Shown one piece after another: positions 8,501 to 15,825 of a stretch of DNA of 23,635 nt. How positions within the stretch are numbered: the first letter of the stretch is position 1; every line of letters starts with the position of its first letter. Below the pieces are notes generated by a model. That model was not told the origin of the DNA. It made no database searches and saw only the letters and a list, made by a program, of their open reading frames with translations. The DNA is from Lachnospiraceae bacterium UBA1721 (GTDB lineage Bacteria; Bacillota; Clostridia; Lachnospirales; Lachnospiraceae), in assembly GCA_002317155.1 (NCBI GenBank), contig DCIR01000076.1, positions 1 to 23,635 of the forward strand, in the 5' to 3' direction. The position numbers were made by a program, and so were the translations under genes.

Positions 8501-8780
8501 AGAAAAACAATGCAACAATGACCGGAGGAGTTATATACGCCAAGGTACCAAACACGCCAAAAAGGAAGCCGCTCACCGCGTCTCCCACAGTACCTATCAA
8601 ACCAAAATTACATAAAAACAGCAAAAGCATTAACATTACAAAAACGGCAATTGCTATTTTACCTCTAATATCCTTATCAGCAGCAGCCTTGCTGTTGCTC
8701 TGGCCTCTATGAGGCTTACCGGTTGACTTGGATGAACCTGCGCCATGTCCGGCATTCTTATTATTTCCGGCATTAGCCAT
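5514..8780 (-). CDS. ftsK: DNA translocase FtsK/SpoIIIE with long low-complexity linker
   Basis: A 1088-residue membrane-anchored ATPase that pumps chromosomal DNA at division or into the forespore. The N terminus holds several hydrophobic helices (about 41-60, 70-95, 105-125, 152-188), the 4TM anchor. Residues about 195-600 form a charged, Gln/Asn/Asp-rich linker containing a 30-residue tandem repeat. The motor follows: Walker A GATGSGKS (746-753), Walker B VIIIDELADL (854-863) and ATQRPSVDVITG (892-903). The C-terminal gamma domain (about 1014-1078, GSIGFLQRKFQIGFNRAARI) reads DNA polarity sequences. B. subtilis SpoIIIE is about 790 residues, so the extra length is in the linker. The ATG at 8780 has GAGGA upstream. 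The gene lies 17 bp after a membrane protein gene. Whether it acts as a septal FtsK or a sporulation SpoIIIE cannot be told from sequence. Confidence 0.96.
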   Translation of the reverse strand: MANAGNNKNAGHGAGSSKSTGKPHRGQSNSKAAADKDIRGKIAIAVFVMLMLLLFLCNFGLIGTVGDAVSGFLFGVFGTLAYITPPVIVALFFLYRKFKRNSDAIKMISAGIGLYFMVAIICDMISPVGLAMESYSFATLYKEGATGRCGGGLVSGTIAYFIHKGLGYAGLVIILLLGIFILLVILTQGKLITGIQKIIRGLSEDHEVRAAQREERRRIEAQENERRLIEDRQSRKDDADNDEGLLRNKNTLPAPGFNENAATGIVEKKTPVQLPEKYPEEGGIRTSAMAERQGRNDVSSDVEPENYRENKLTLKQKIDMSRAQKQERQKARAEEKEVKSILKIVPPSEDYAVPTKYKQDMHEVFIGDTNQDGYNNYSDENYSDNNYTNDYYNDGNYADNSYAGYNDSPAQYTERQENGMSGHGYPSDMQKKSFSVSNAEYNGLEGSVAANPLQKVKIKKQELRSEHIVNTNEEFSPLNTDDHDYNNKYDLDKFETEEPHNVGAEIDEVTPDAVTPHTVTSDEEAKFVFGEQMSINNVDSSRASSGNSDYSGSTRSYSEAKSEVKTENKSDIKTEANNNDKSSEEKPAYSNRKYQFPPLSLLKPGKGGLKSDKQQLAETAERLQETLRSFGVNVSVDDYVQGPAVTRFEMTLEPGTKVSKILSLADDIKYSLASADVRIEAPIPGKSAVGIEVPNKENSAVSLRTLLESTEYKESKSTLSFGVGMNIGGEVIVSDIAKMPHVLIAGATGSGKSVCINTLIMSLLYKSTPDEVQMILIDPKVVELSVYNGIPHLLLPVVTDPKKAAGALAWGVKEMEERYKKFADLNVRDLKGYNEKIETGENIDPRHFKLPKIVIIIDELADLMMTCGKEVEAAICRLAQLARACGIHLVVATQRPSVDVITGLIKANMPSRMAFAVSQGVDSRTILDTVGAEKLLGKGDMLFYPQGKSKPERVQGAFVSDEEVSDVVDFLKKQRLYNFYAENSNISLESSDDMAGGNDGSKGNVQGASSEGSGRDELYAEAGRCVINTGKGSIGFLQRKFQIGFNRAARIMDALAEDGVVGGESGTKAREILMSIEEFESFLEDNGI
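7566..7655 (-). repeat. 15-bp tandem repeat inside ftsK linker
   Basis: Six consecutive 15-bp units encode FtsK residues 376-405. As five-residue units they read NYSDE, NYSDN, NYTND, YYNDG, NYADN, SYAGY. The first two units are nearly identical at the DNA level (AATTATTC then a GAT codon) and later ones are degenerate. The repeat stays in frame, so copy-number change would lengthen or shorten the linker without breaking the motor. Confidence 0.8.
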
Positions 8781-8797
8781 AAATAATCCTCACATTT

Positions 8798-10318
8798 CTA
8801 TATATCATACTCTGCATCTTCAGGTACAAAGTAATCATATTCCATTTTCTTACGTGCCTTCTTAACAGGTACAGGAAGCGGATTATCAAGCATCTCTACG
8901 TCTTCAATCTTATGAACTGTCTTGCTCTTATCCGTCTCACCGTTAGCTTCAGCATCAAGTGTCGCTTTATCTTTTGAGCTTACTAATGCAACAGCTGTAT
9001 CAGTTTTTACTGTTACATCATAAACAGTTTCACCTGCCAAAAGACATATTGCGATATAAATGTAATAATAACCATTCATCTCGCTGCCAATCATAGAAGA
9101 TCCAACCAAAACACACAAAACAAGAGCAATTATAAAAATAAAGTTACCCTGATCTGTTTTTTGTCTTCTAAAACCGGCTAAAATTCCTACAAGCATTAAG
9201 AATGCCAATATTATGCCGGACACTACATCAACGCCTGTATACATCGAATATAGAGAAAACTCATTCGGCGAATACATTGCGACATATGTCTTAACAGCAT
9301 ACGAAAATGAATAACCCGATGTGGCAAAATCAATAACAATACATATAAAAAGAACAGTAATCCAAGCTCCAAAAAATATAATCAACGCAACAGTTTTATC
9401 CTGAAGCACGGCAACCTTTTCAACATTAAGCTTAGGCAGCTTAAAATTAAAAAGCTTTTTTTTCTTACTTTTATCTTTCTTTACATATTTCCTTGGTCTG
9501 TCATCATCAGCCTTTTTTGATTCATATATTCTGTCATCAACAGCAAGGAACAAAATTGCCATTATTATGAATATAACAGAAGTCAAATCCATATAACCGA
9601 TTAAACCGGTCAACGCCCCTGCAATACCACCAAAAATGTATGAATTCTTTCTAAAAGGAACTGTATATGAAATCAATACAATATCAATTGCAGTAAACAG
9701 CAAAAACAAAACCGACGGCCCAAGCTTCATGCAATATGAAATCGAAGCAGGTGTCAAAGAAACAAATGCGCACATTGTAAGTGCCGGAATATTGCCAAGT
9801 ATACGTTTTATTCCGAAGAAAAGCACTATATCAGCAGCACAATAAATAACTATCTGATAAATAACCGCAAATTCAAAATGATTACCAAACAGCATTAGCA
9901 ACTGTCTGAGAAAATAATAATAAAACTGAGAAGCCCCATGTAAAGTATGAACCATAGGCTCTTTAGTAATCACTGAATTAGAAAAATATACTCCAAGCTC
10001 ATAGTGGCCCAAATTGAACTCATTAATCCTTAAATATAAGCCCACGCCCACAAAACATGCAGCTAATATATAAGGCAACAATTTGTTTACTATCGGCTTG
10101 ACAGATAACTGTTTATTAATCTTTTTTTTAATGAATTCAGATAAAAAAACTGTACCTATGCTTAAGCCTAAAGCCACTGGCACGGCAAGCAATCCAAATC
10201 CAACATCATATCCAAAGCTCTCAGAGGCTTTGGTAAAAATAACCGCAGAAAAAGCAAGTGCAAACACACTGTAAATAATCCATATTAAATTACTTACCTT
10301 ACTTTTCTTCAGTGTCAT
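8798..10318 (-). CDS. Multi-pass membrane protein, GT-C glycosyltransferase-like
   Basis: A 506-residue integral membrane protein with roughly 9-11 hydrophobic helices (for example about 11-29, 41-60, 81-96, 150-170, 202-220, 228-260, 309-331, 366-382, 392-409, 417-430). A Lys-rich cytoplasmic loop (276-289, RKYVKKDKSKKKKL) and a hydrophilic charged C-terminal tail of about 70 residues are present. After an early helix, YLRINEFNLGHYELG (95-109) carries acidic residues in the place where GT-C enzymes hold their catalytic loop, but no motif is decisive. It starts inside the end of the upstream GT2 gene (20-bp overlap; AAGG precedes the ATG at 10318), so the two are probably translationally coupled. 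The likely partnership is GT2 making a polyprenyl-phosphate sugar and this protein using it outside the membrane. That role is inference from topology and neighbour. It could also be a flippase-like or uncharacterised membrane protein. Confidence 0.75.
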   Translation of the reverse strand: MTLKKSKVSNLIWIIYSVFALAFSAVIFTKASESFGYDVGFGLLAVPVALGLSIGTVFLSEFIKKKINKQLSVKPIVNKLLPYILAACFVGVGLYLRINEFNLGHYELGVYFSNSVITKEPMVHTLHGASQFYYYFLRQLLMLFGNHFEFAVIYQIVIYCAADIVLFFGIKRILGNIPALTMCAFVSLTPASISYCMKLGPSVLFLLFTAIDIVLISYTVPFRKNSYIFGGIAGALTGLIGYMDLTSVIFIIMAILFLAVDDRIYESKKADDDRPRKYVKKDKSKKKKLFNFKLPKLNVEKVAVLQDKTVALIIFFGAWITVLFICIVIDFATSGYSFSYAVKTYVAMYSPNEFSLYSMYTGVDVVSGIILAFLMLVGILAGFRRQKTDQGNFIFIIALVLCVLVGSSMIGSEMNGYYYIYIAICLLAGETVYDVTVKTDTAVALVSSKDKATLDAEANGETDKSKTVHKIEDVEMLDNPLPVPVKKARKKMEYDYFVPEDAEYDI

Positions 10319-11261
10319 TACTTAAAACCTTTTCAATGTTATAACGAGGTCTGTGTTTTACTTCAATATAAATCTTGCCAATATATTGTCCTACCAGACC
10401 TATAGCAATCAGCTGAATTCCACCAAGGAACCATATCGAGCACATTATCGATGCCCATCCGGGTTCTACTGTACCGATACAATACGAAACAATTACATAA
10501 ACAGCAGCTGCAATAGAGAGCAAAATAATAATAAGTCCCATTGTGAAAACCATATTGATCGGTTTTACACTAAACGAAGAAATACCATTAAATGCAAGTG
10601 CAAGCATCTTACTCAAAGGATACTTGGATTCACCTGCTGCTCTTTCCAGTCTCTGATAATATACACAGTCAGTCTTATATCCAAGCTGAGGAATAATGCC
10701 TCTTATAAAGAGATTGTTCTCCTTATACTCTGAATATGCATGTACAGCTCTTTTACTCATAAGTCTGAAATCAGCATGATTGTACACTGATTTTACACCC
10801 ATTGAGTTCATCACTTTATAAAAGCCCTGTGCAGTGGTTCTTTTGAAGAATGAATCTGTTTTTCTGTCAGATCTGACACCGTATACAATGTCACAGCCTT
10901 CATGATATTTATCAATCATCTCTTCGATTACATTGACATCGTCCTGAAGGTCTGCATCTATCGACACAGTAACATCACAAAGATCCATTGCTGTAAGCAA
11001 TCCCGCAGTAAGTGCGAACTGATGTCCTACATTGCCCGCAAGCTTAACACCATATGCCTGTACAGGATGCTCTTCATGTTCTTTTTCAATTAATTCCCAA
11101 GTATTGTCCCTGCTTCCGTCATTAACATACATAACGAAACTGTCAGCCGCAATCTTATTCTTGGAAATCAAGTCATCAAGAACTTTTCTTAGTGCAGGCG
11201 CAGTAATAGGAAATACTTCCTCTTCGTTATAGCACGGTACAACAATACCAAGCTTGTCCAT
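10299..11261 (-). CDS. GT2 family polyprenyl-phosphate glycosyltransferase (GtrB/DPM1-like)
   Basis: A 320-residue inner-leaflet membrane glycosyltransferase. The GT-A fold shows VVPCYNEEEVFP (7-18), YVNDGSRDNTW (45-55) and the metal-binding IDADLQDD (101-108). RAAGESKYPLSKML (208-221) is typical of the dolichol/undecaprenyl-phosphate sugar transferase group. Two C-terminal transmembrane helices (about 237-259 and 270-293) anchor it, as in GtrB/ArnC-like enzymes, and a short basic tail follows. It probably moves a hexose from a nucleotide sugar to undecaprenyl phosphate; the sugar cannot be inferred. The ATG at 11261 has AGGTGG six bases upstream. Its last 20 bp overlap the next gene, a GT-C-like membrane protein, suggesting a cell-envelope glycosylation pair. 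Confidence 0.92.
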   Translation of the reverse strand: MDKLGIVVPCYNEEEVFPITAPALRKVLDDLISKNKIAADSFVMYVNDGSRDNTWELIEKEHEEHPVQAYGVKLAGNVGHQFALTAGLLTAMDLCDVTVSIDADLQDDVNVIEEMIDKYHEGCDIVYGVRSDRKTDSFFKRTTAQGFYKVMNSMGVKSVYNHADFRLMSKRAVHAYSEYKENNLFIRGIIPQLGYKTDCVYYQRLERAAGESKYPLSKMLALAFNGISSFSVKPINMVFTMGLIIILLSIAAAVYVIVSYCIGTVEPGWASIMCSIWFLGGIQLIAIGLVGQYIGKIYIEVKHRPRYNIEKVLSNDTEEK

Positions 11262-11269
11262 AATGCCAC

Positions 11270-11316
11270 CTATTAAACAAATATAAGCACCATTGCAAAA
11301 ATGAAATGATGCTTAT
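11270..11316 (-). terminator. Hairpin after yebC, weak intrinsic terminator or attenuator
   Basis: Arms at 11305-11316 and 11283-11294 form a 12-bp stem in minus-strand RNA with a ten-base loop. The single variable pair is G-U in the minus transcript but would be a C-A mismatch in plus RNA, so the structure belongs to minus-strand transcription. The following tract (ATTTGTTTAATA) is only moderately U-rich. It lies between the yebC stop and the GT2 start. Confidence 0.5.
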
Positions 11317-11330
11317 AAAATCGCTATTTA

Positions 11331-12068
11331 TTATTCGTCCCAATTGTGATATACAGCCTGTACATCATCATCGTCATCAAGCAAATCAAGAGTACGCTGT
11401 ATGCACTTAATTGCATCCTCATCAGTAAGTGTTACATAGTTCTGAGGAATCATTGTAATCTCAGCACTAAGCATAGGGATCTTTGCATCCTCAAGAGCCT
11501 TTCTTACAGCTTCAAATACAGCTTCATCGGGAGCAGTGAGAACTTCATAGCTGTCCTCATCTTCAGAAGAAAAATCATCAGCTCCTGCATCAAGAGCAAG
11601 CATCATAAGCTCGTCTTCATCCATATCGCATTCTTCTCTGTCGATGATGATCTGACCCTTCTTATCAAACATATAAGATACACAACCCTGAGTACCGACA
11701 TTTCCGTTACCCTTGGTAAATGCGCTTCTTACATTAGCAGCTGTACGATTCTTATTATCTGTCAATGCATCTACGATAATAGCAATACCGTTAGGTCCGT
11801 ATCCTTCGTAGGTAACATATTCGTAGTTTACTCCGCTTCCTTCACCGGCAGCCTTTTTAATACCTCTCTCGATTGTATCATTAGGCATATTGTTTGCTTT
11901 AGCCTTAGCAATAACTGTAGCAAGCTTAAAGTTATTAGAGGGATCGGGACCGCCTTCCTTTACTGCAACTGCGATCTCACGTCCGATAATTGTAAAAATC
12001 TTACCCTTGGCAGCATCATTCTTTTCTTTCTTGTGTTTGATGTTGGCAAATTTTGAATGTCCTGACAT
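11331..12068 (-). CDS. yebC: YebC/PmpR (TACO1) family protein
   Basis: A complete 245-residue YebC-family protein. It opens with the family hallmark MSGHSKFANIKHKK (1-14), followed by GKIFTIIGREIAVAVKEGG (22-40), NMPNDTIERGIKKA (55-68) and YEGYGPNGIAIIVDALTDN (86-104). The acidic C-terminal third (LLDDDDDVQAVYHNWDE) is also typical. The family was described as transcriptional regulators such as PmpR. More recent work, as I recall it, links YebC and mitochondrial TACO1 to translation of difficult, proline-rich stretches. The sequence does not tell which applies. GGAGG precedes the ATG at 12068, and a near-consensus extended -10 promoter lies about 34 bp upstream, so it starts its own transcript. 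A hairpin follows the stop codon. Confidence 0.97.
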   Translation of the reverse strand: MSGHSKFANIKHKKEKNDAAKGKIFTIIGREIAVAVKEGGPDPSNNFKLATVIAKAKANNMPNDTIERGIKKAAGEGSGVNYEYVTYEGYGPNGIAIIVDALTDNKNRTAANVRSAFTKGNGNVGTQGCVSYMFDKKGQIIIDREECDMDEDELMMLALDAGADDFSSEDEDSYEVLTAPDEAVFEAVRKALEDAKIPMLSAEITMIPQNYVTLTDEDAIKCIQRTLDLLDDDDDVQAVYHNWDE

Positions 12069-12101
12069 AAAAACCTCCGTTTTATACTCATAATCTATAA
12101 A

Positions 12102-12130
12102 ATTATAACATCAACATCCGCAATCTTCAA
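12102..12130 (-). promoter_or_regulatory. yebC promoter, extended -10 sigma-A type
   Basis: On the minus strand TTGAAG (12125-12130) and a perfect TATAAT (12102-12107) are separated by exactly 17 bases, and TGT directly precedes the -10 (extended -10). The start would fall near 12095, giving a leader of about 27 bases that contains the GGAGG site of yebC. Confidence 0.8.
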
Positions 12131-12172
12131 GACCGGCAGACATCTATATTACAATATTTTGTGTTTTGATGC

Positions 12173-13024
12173 TTATACAGTTACTACATATTCCGATACG
12201 TTAAGATATGTCTCACCATCAATCTGAAGAGCACAGGGCTTATCAAATCTGACAGTAATATTATAACCTGTATATATATTTACAATATTGCTCTTAATAT
12301 GCTCACCCTTAAAGATCTTAGGGAATGTAGCCAATGCTTTAATAGCAGATTTTGTACTGTAAGTCATTACAGATAATTTACCATCCTTGGCATTTCTATC
12401 CTGCGCAGGTGTGGGATACATACCTCCACCGTAGCATCTCCCCTTCATAGTGGGAACAAGCCATGAATTCTCCACTACGATCTCAGGCTTATTATCAATA
12501 ATTATAGTTGCTTTGCGAGGCTTGAAATGGAAAAGAATACCTTTAATAGCAATAGCAGTATAATTTACTTCCTTTTTAGACTTGGATCTCTCGACATCAC
12601 CGATCTCGCAGCAATATCCATCAATACCATATCCTACTCCGTTAATAAACTTCTTGGTCTTACCATTAACGGTTACACTGGGAAGATTCTTCATATAACG
12701 ATTAACGTTCTTTACAATTTCTCCGGGAGCAGATCCGATATCCTTGCAAAAATCGTTACCGGTTCCTGTAGGGAAATAGTCAAAATCAATTTCCTTAGTT
12801 TCATCAGTAGTATGATTAATAAAATAATTAAGTGTACCGTCTCCTCCGCAGATCACTATTCTGCAGTCTTCCTGGCTCTTTTCGGCAAAATAAGCATCAT
12901 ATTTCATCTTATAAGCATCAACATACTCAATTTTACTGCCTGCAAGCTTACTTTGAATCTTTGTAGCCCCTGCATATCCTCTGCCGTTATTAGCTTTTCC
13001 GTTATAAAGAACATAATATTTCAT
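12173..13024 (-). CDS. Diacylglycerol kinase catalytic-domain lipid kinase
   Basis: A 283-residue lipid kinase of the DAGK_cat (DgkB/YegS-like) family, acting at the cytoplasmic face of the membrane. The nucleotide-binding motif CGGDGTLNYF is at 59-68 and FPTGTGNDFCKD at 84-95. A C-terminal beta-sandwich carries YGGGMYPTPAQ (198-208), DGKLSVM (214-220) and QIDGE (267-271). It lacks transmembrane helices, as usual for this soluble family. It probably phosphorylates diacylglycerol to phosphatidate in lipid recycling; a different lipid such as undecaprenol or a sphingoid base is possible. An in-frame GTG three codons upstream exists, but GGGTGG five bases before the ATG at 13024 supports the shorter start MKYYVLYNGKA. 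It lies after the alaS terminator and before the yebC promoter. I see no convincing promoter for it, so it may depend on read-through. Confidence 0.9.
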   Translation of the reverse strand: MKYYVLYNGKANNGRGYAGATKIQSKLAGSKIEYVDAYKMKYDAYFAEKSQEDCRIVICGGDGTLNYFINHTTDETKEIDFDYFPTGTGNDFCKDIGSAPGEIVKNVNRYMKNLPSVTVNGKTKKFINGVGYGIDGYCCEIGDVERSKSKKEVNYTAIAIKGILFHFKPRKATIIIDNKPEIVVENSWLVPTMKGRCYGGGMYPTPAQDRNAKDGKLSVMTYSTKSAIKALATFPKIFKGEHIKSNIVNIYTGYNITVRFDKPCALQIDGETYLNVSEYVVTV

Positions 13025-13074
13025 ATAATCCACCCTTTATCTCTTACCCCAAAAGTTAATTAGTACCACCCATT

Positions 13075-13116
13075 AAAAAACCTAATAAAGCAGCTTGTAA
13101 TCAAGCTGCTTTATTA
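13075..13116 (-). terminator. Intrinsic terminator of the glyS-alaS operon
   Basis: A perfect 15-bp stem (13083-13097 with 13102-13116; TAATAAAGCAGCTTG arm) with a four-base loop lies 40 bp after the alaS stop. In the minus direction it is followed by GG and six Ts (13075-13080). On the plus strand only a mixed AT tract follows, so it mainly terminates alaS transcripts. Confidence 0.9.
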
Positions 13117-13156
13117 ATAATTAAATCTAAACACAATTTAAATAAGTGTTATCAGC

Positions 13157-15805
13157 TTACAGCTGTCCTTCCAAAACCTTAGCAGCTTCAGCAACTGCAG
13201 CGGGAATACCTGAAGGATTCTTACCACCTGCCTGTGCCATGTTAGGACGACCACCGCCGCCGCCACCTACAAGAGCTGCAATTCCCTTAATAAGGTTACC
13301 TGCATGTGCACCGTTAGCAACAGCCCCATCTGTAGCCATAGCGATCATATTAACCTTACCATCAAGATCAGAAAGAAGTACTACTACACCCTCGCCAATC
13401 TTAGTCTTAAGCTGATCTCCAAGATCACGAAGACCATTCATATCAACACCTGCTACTGATGTAGCAAGAAGCTTAACACCCTTAATCTCTACAACCTGGT
13501 TCATTACATCACCAAGTGCTTCCTTTGCAGCCTTAGCCTTCATTGACTCAAGTTCTGACTGAAGAGCCTTGATTTCTGCCATCATATTGCCAAGCTTTTC
13601 AACAAGATTAGAAGGCTGAGTCTTTACTACTGCAGCAGACTCATTAAGCTCCTTCTCAATGTTCTTGTAGTATGCAATAACATTAAGGCCGGTAATAGCC
13701 TCGATACGACGAACACCTGCAGCAACACCATTCTCAGAAAGGATCTTAAAGCTCATGATTTCTCCGGTAGAACCAACATGAGTACCACCACAGAACTCAA
13801 CTGAGTAATCGCCCATTGATACTACTCTTACGGTAGCACCATACTTTTCACCGAAAAGTGCTCTTGCTCCGGTCTTCTTGGCTTCTTCAATAGACATCTC
13901 CTGAGTAACAACAGCAAGATTTTCAGCAATCTTTTGATTAACAATTGCTTCTACCTTCTCGATCTCTTCCTTAGTCATTGCCTGACCATGGCTGAAGTCA
14001 AATCTTGTTCTCTCAGAATCCTGATAAGAACCGGCCTGTTCAACATGATCTCCAAGCACCTCTGCAAGTGCAGCCTGAAGAAGGTGTGTTACTGAATGAT
14101 TTCTGCAGGTTGCTGCTCTGTTTGTAGGGCATACATTAAGTTCAGCATCCTCACCGCACTTAATAACACCTGAAACAACCTTACCGATATGACCGATTCT
14201 TCCACCGGGAAGCTTTACAGTTTCTTCAACCTTAAACTCACCGCCTGCAGTCTTGATAGTTCCGATATCACCCTTCTGACCACCCATTGTTGCATAGAAA
14301 GTAGTTACAGAAGTGATAACAGTTCCGGTCTGACCTGCAGTAAGTTCATTCTGTACAGCATTATCATCAGCCAATGCAGCAATCTTATCAGTTACATTGA
14401 GCTTGTCATAACCTACAAACTTACTGGTAATAGACTCGTCAAGTCCCTCAAATACATTTGCATCAGCTGACTTCTGAGAAAAGCTAGCGTTTTCACGGGC
14501 AAGCTCCTTAGCTTCCTCCATGCACTTAGCAAATGCTTCCTCGTCAACCTTAAGACCTTCCTCCTCAGCCATCTCAATGGTGAGCTCAAGAGGATATCCG
14601 AAAGTATCATAGAGTCTGAATGCAGACTTACCATCAATAACAGTAGCATTTTCAGCCTTCTTGGTCTCAAGGATCTTCTTATATTCCTTCAAACCGTTCT
14701 CAATGGTAGCGTCAAAACGATTGATCTCCTTCTCAAGCTCAGAAAGAATAAATTCCTTATTCTTGGAAAGAAGGGGATAACTATCAACATAAATATCATC
14801 AATAAAGATGCTGGCAATCTTACGATAATCAGCAGTCTTAAGATTAAGATTACGTCCATGTCTGAGTGCACGACGGATAAGTCTTCTAAGAACATATCCT
14901 GCTCCGGCATTTGAAGGAAGGAGCTTAGCCTGATCTCCGATGAGCATTACACTGGTACGAAGATGATCGGCAATAATTCTCATTGACTTGGTGCTCTTCT
15001 CATCTGCCTCATACTTAATTCCTGAGCTCTCCTCAAGAGCTGCGATAATAGGCGCAAAAAGGTCTGTACGATATACATCATCAAGTCCGTTAAGGAATGC
15101 AAGATTTCTCTCGAGTCCCCATCCGGTATCTACGTTCTTCTTCTCAAGAGGAGTAAGGTGACCGTCATGATGCTTCTCATACTGCATAAATACATCATTA
15201 CCAACCTCGGTATACTTACCGCAGTGGCAACCGGGCTTACAGTCAGGTCCGCAAGCAGGCTTGTCTGAGATATAGAACATCTCTGAGTCAGGTCCGCAGG
15301 GTCCATACTCAAGTCCCCACCAGTTATCCTCAGCAGGAAGGAAAAATACATTTTCAGGCTTAAATCCTGATTCGATACGATACTTAGCGCCTTCCTCGTC
15401 TCTGGGTGCATTTTCATCACCTTCAAATACGGTTGCTGCAAGGTGATCTCTGTCAAACTGGAAAACCTCAGTAAGAAGCTCATAGCTCCACTGACATCTT
15501 TCCTTCTTGAAATAATCTCCAAGGCTCCATGAACCCATCATTTCAAAGAAACTAAGATGGCTCTTATCACCGATACCATCAATATCATTAGTACGAACAC
15601 AGCCCTGTACATTGCAGAGTCTGGTTCCGAGAGGATGCTTCTGTCCAAGAAGATAAGGCATAATAGGCTGCATACCTGCAACATTAAACATAGCACCGGT
15701 AGATCCGTCTGATACAAGTGAAACAGCACCGCAATCCACATGTCCTCTTGCTACATAGAAATCAATCCACTCTTTTCTTAACTGTTTAGAAGTAATCTTT
15801 CTCAT
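13157..15805 (-). CDS. alaS: Alanine-tRNA ligase, divergent catalytic core with Cys-rich insertion
   Basis: Full-length AlaRS, 882 residues from the ATG at 15805. The class II core includes FNVAGMQPIM (40-49) and HLSFFEMMGSWSLGDYFKKE (83-102), which stands where most bacteria have a TFFEMLGNFSFGDYF-like motif 2 region. GPCGPDSEMFY (168-178) is followed by an unusual cluster C185, C189, C193, C195. The editing domain is intact, with NHSVTHLLQ (H570, H574) and CGGTH (C672, H676), at the spacing of E. coli AlaRS. The C-Ala domain has the Gly-rich VGGGGGGRP (846-854). It charges tRNA-Ala and should edit Ser/Gly mischarges. It lies 20 bp after glyS and ends before a strong terminator. A GTG at 15814 is open too, but sits only three bases from the AGGAG. 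No T-box precedes the operon. Confidence 0.96.
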   Translation of the reverse strand: MRKITSKQLRKEWIDFYVARGHVDCGAVSLVSDGSTGAMFNVAGMQPIMPYLLGQKHPLGTRLCNVQGCVRTNDIDGIGDKSHLSFFEMMGSWSLGDYFKKERCQWSYELLTEVFQFDRDHLAATVFEGDENAPRDEEGAKYRIESGFKPENVFFLPAEDNWWGLEYGPCGPDSEMFYISDKPACGPDCKPGCHCGKYTEVGNDVFMQYEKHHDGHLTPLEKKNVDTGWGLERNLAFLNGLDDVYRTDLFAPIIAALEESSGIKYEADEKSTKSMRIIADHLRTSVMLIGDQAKLLPSNAGAGYVLRRLIRRALRHGRNLNLKTADYRKIASIFIDDIYVDSYPLLSKNKEFILSELEKEINRFDATIENGLKEYKKILETKKAENATVIDGKSAFRLYDTFGYPLELTIEMAEEEGLKVDEEAFAKCMEEAKELARENASFSQKSADANVFEGLDESITSKFVGYDKLNVTDKIAALADDNAVQNELTAGQTGTVITSVTTFYATMGGQKGDIGTIKTAGGEFKVEETVKLPGGRIGHIGKVVSGVIKCGEDAELNVCPTNRAATCRNHSVTHLLQAALAEVLGDHVEQAGSYQDSERTRFDFSHGQAMTKEEIEKVEAIVNQKIAENLAVVTQEMSIEEAKKTGARALFGEKYGATVRVVSMGDYSVEFCGGTHVGSTGEIMSFKILSENGVAAGVRRIEAITGLNVIAYYKNIEKELNESAAVVKTQPSNLVEKLGNMMAEIKALQSELESMKAKAAKEALGDVMNQVVEIKGVKLLATSVAGVDMNGLRDLGDQLKTKIGEGVVVLLSDLDGKVNMIAMATDGAVANGAHAGNLIKGIAALVGGGGGGRPNMAQAGGKNPSGIPAAVAEAAKVLEGQL
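15221..15253 (-). other. Cys-rich insertion in AlaRS catalytic domain
   Basis: These codons encode residues 185-195, CGPDCKPGCHC, with Cys at 185, 189, 193 and 195 and His at 194. The cluster sits just after the conserved GPCGP loop of the aminoacylation domain and could bind zinc. Canonical bacterial AlaRS, as I know it, has no such cluster here. Confidence 0.6.
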
Positions 15806-15817
15806 TTTTAACACTGG

Positions 15818-15824
15818 CTCCTTT
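15818..15824 (-). promoter_or_regulatory. alaS ribosome binding site with long spacing
   Basis: AAAGGAG lies in the 20-bp gap between glyS and alaS. It is 12 bases from the ATG at 15805 and only three from an in-frame GTG at 15814. Neither spacing is ideal. The ATG is preferred because three bases is too short for initiation. Confidence 0.6.
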
Positions 15825-15825
15825 A

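Noticed and set aside
11346..12056. 236-codon plus-strand open frame covering almost all of yebC
   Set aside because: It lies entirely antisense to a clear YebC gene, has no ribosome binding site and shows low-complexity Ile/Ser/Cys-rich composition typical of a codon-usage shadow.
12527..13063. 178-codon plus-strand open frame opposite the lipid kinase
   Set aside because: It is antisense to conserved GGDGT and TGTGNDF motifs of the kinase, with no recognisable domain or ribosome binding site.
13060..13075. T-box-like core (GGGTGGTAC) upstream of the lipid kinase
   Set aside because: It lacks the following CGCG part, lies after rather than before a terminator, and has no room for Stem I. 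A lipid kinase is not a T-box target. It is best seen as chance.
15806..15825. Separate regulatory leader for alaS
   Set aside because: Only 20 bp separate glyS and alaS, which hold just a ribosome binding site, so alaS must share the glyS transcript.
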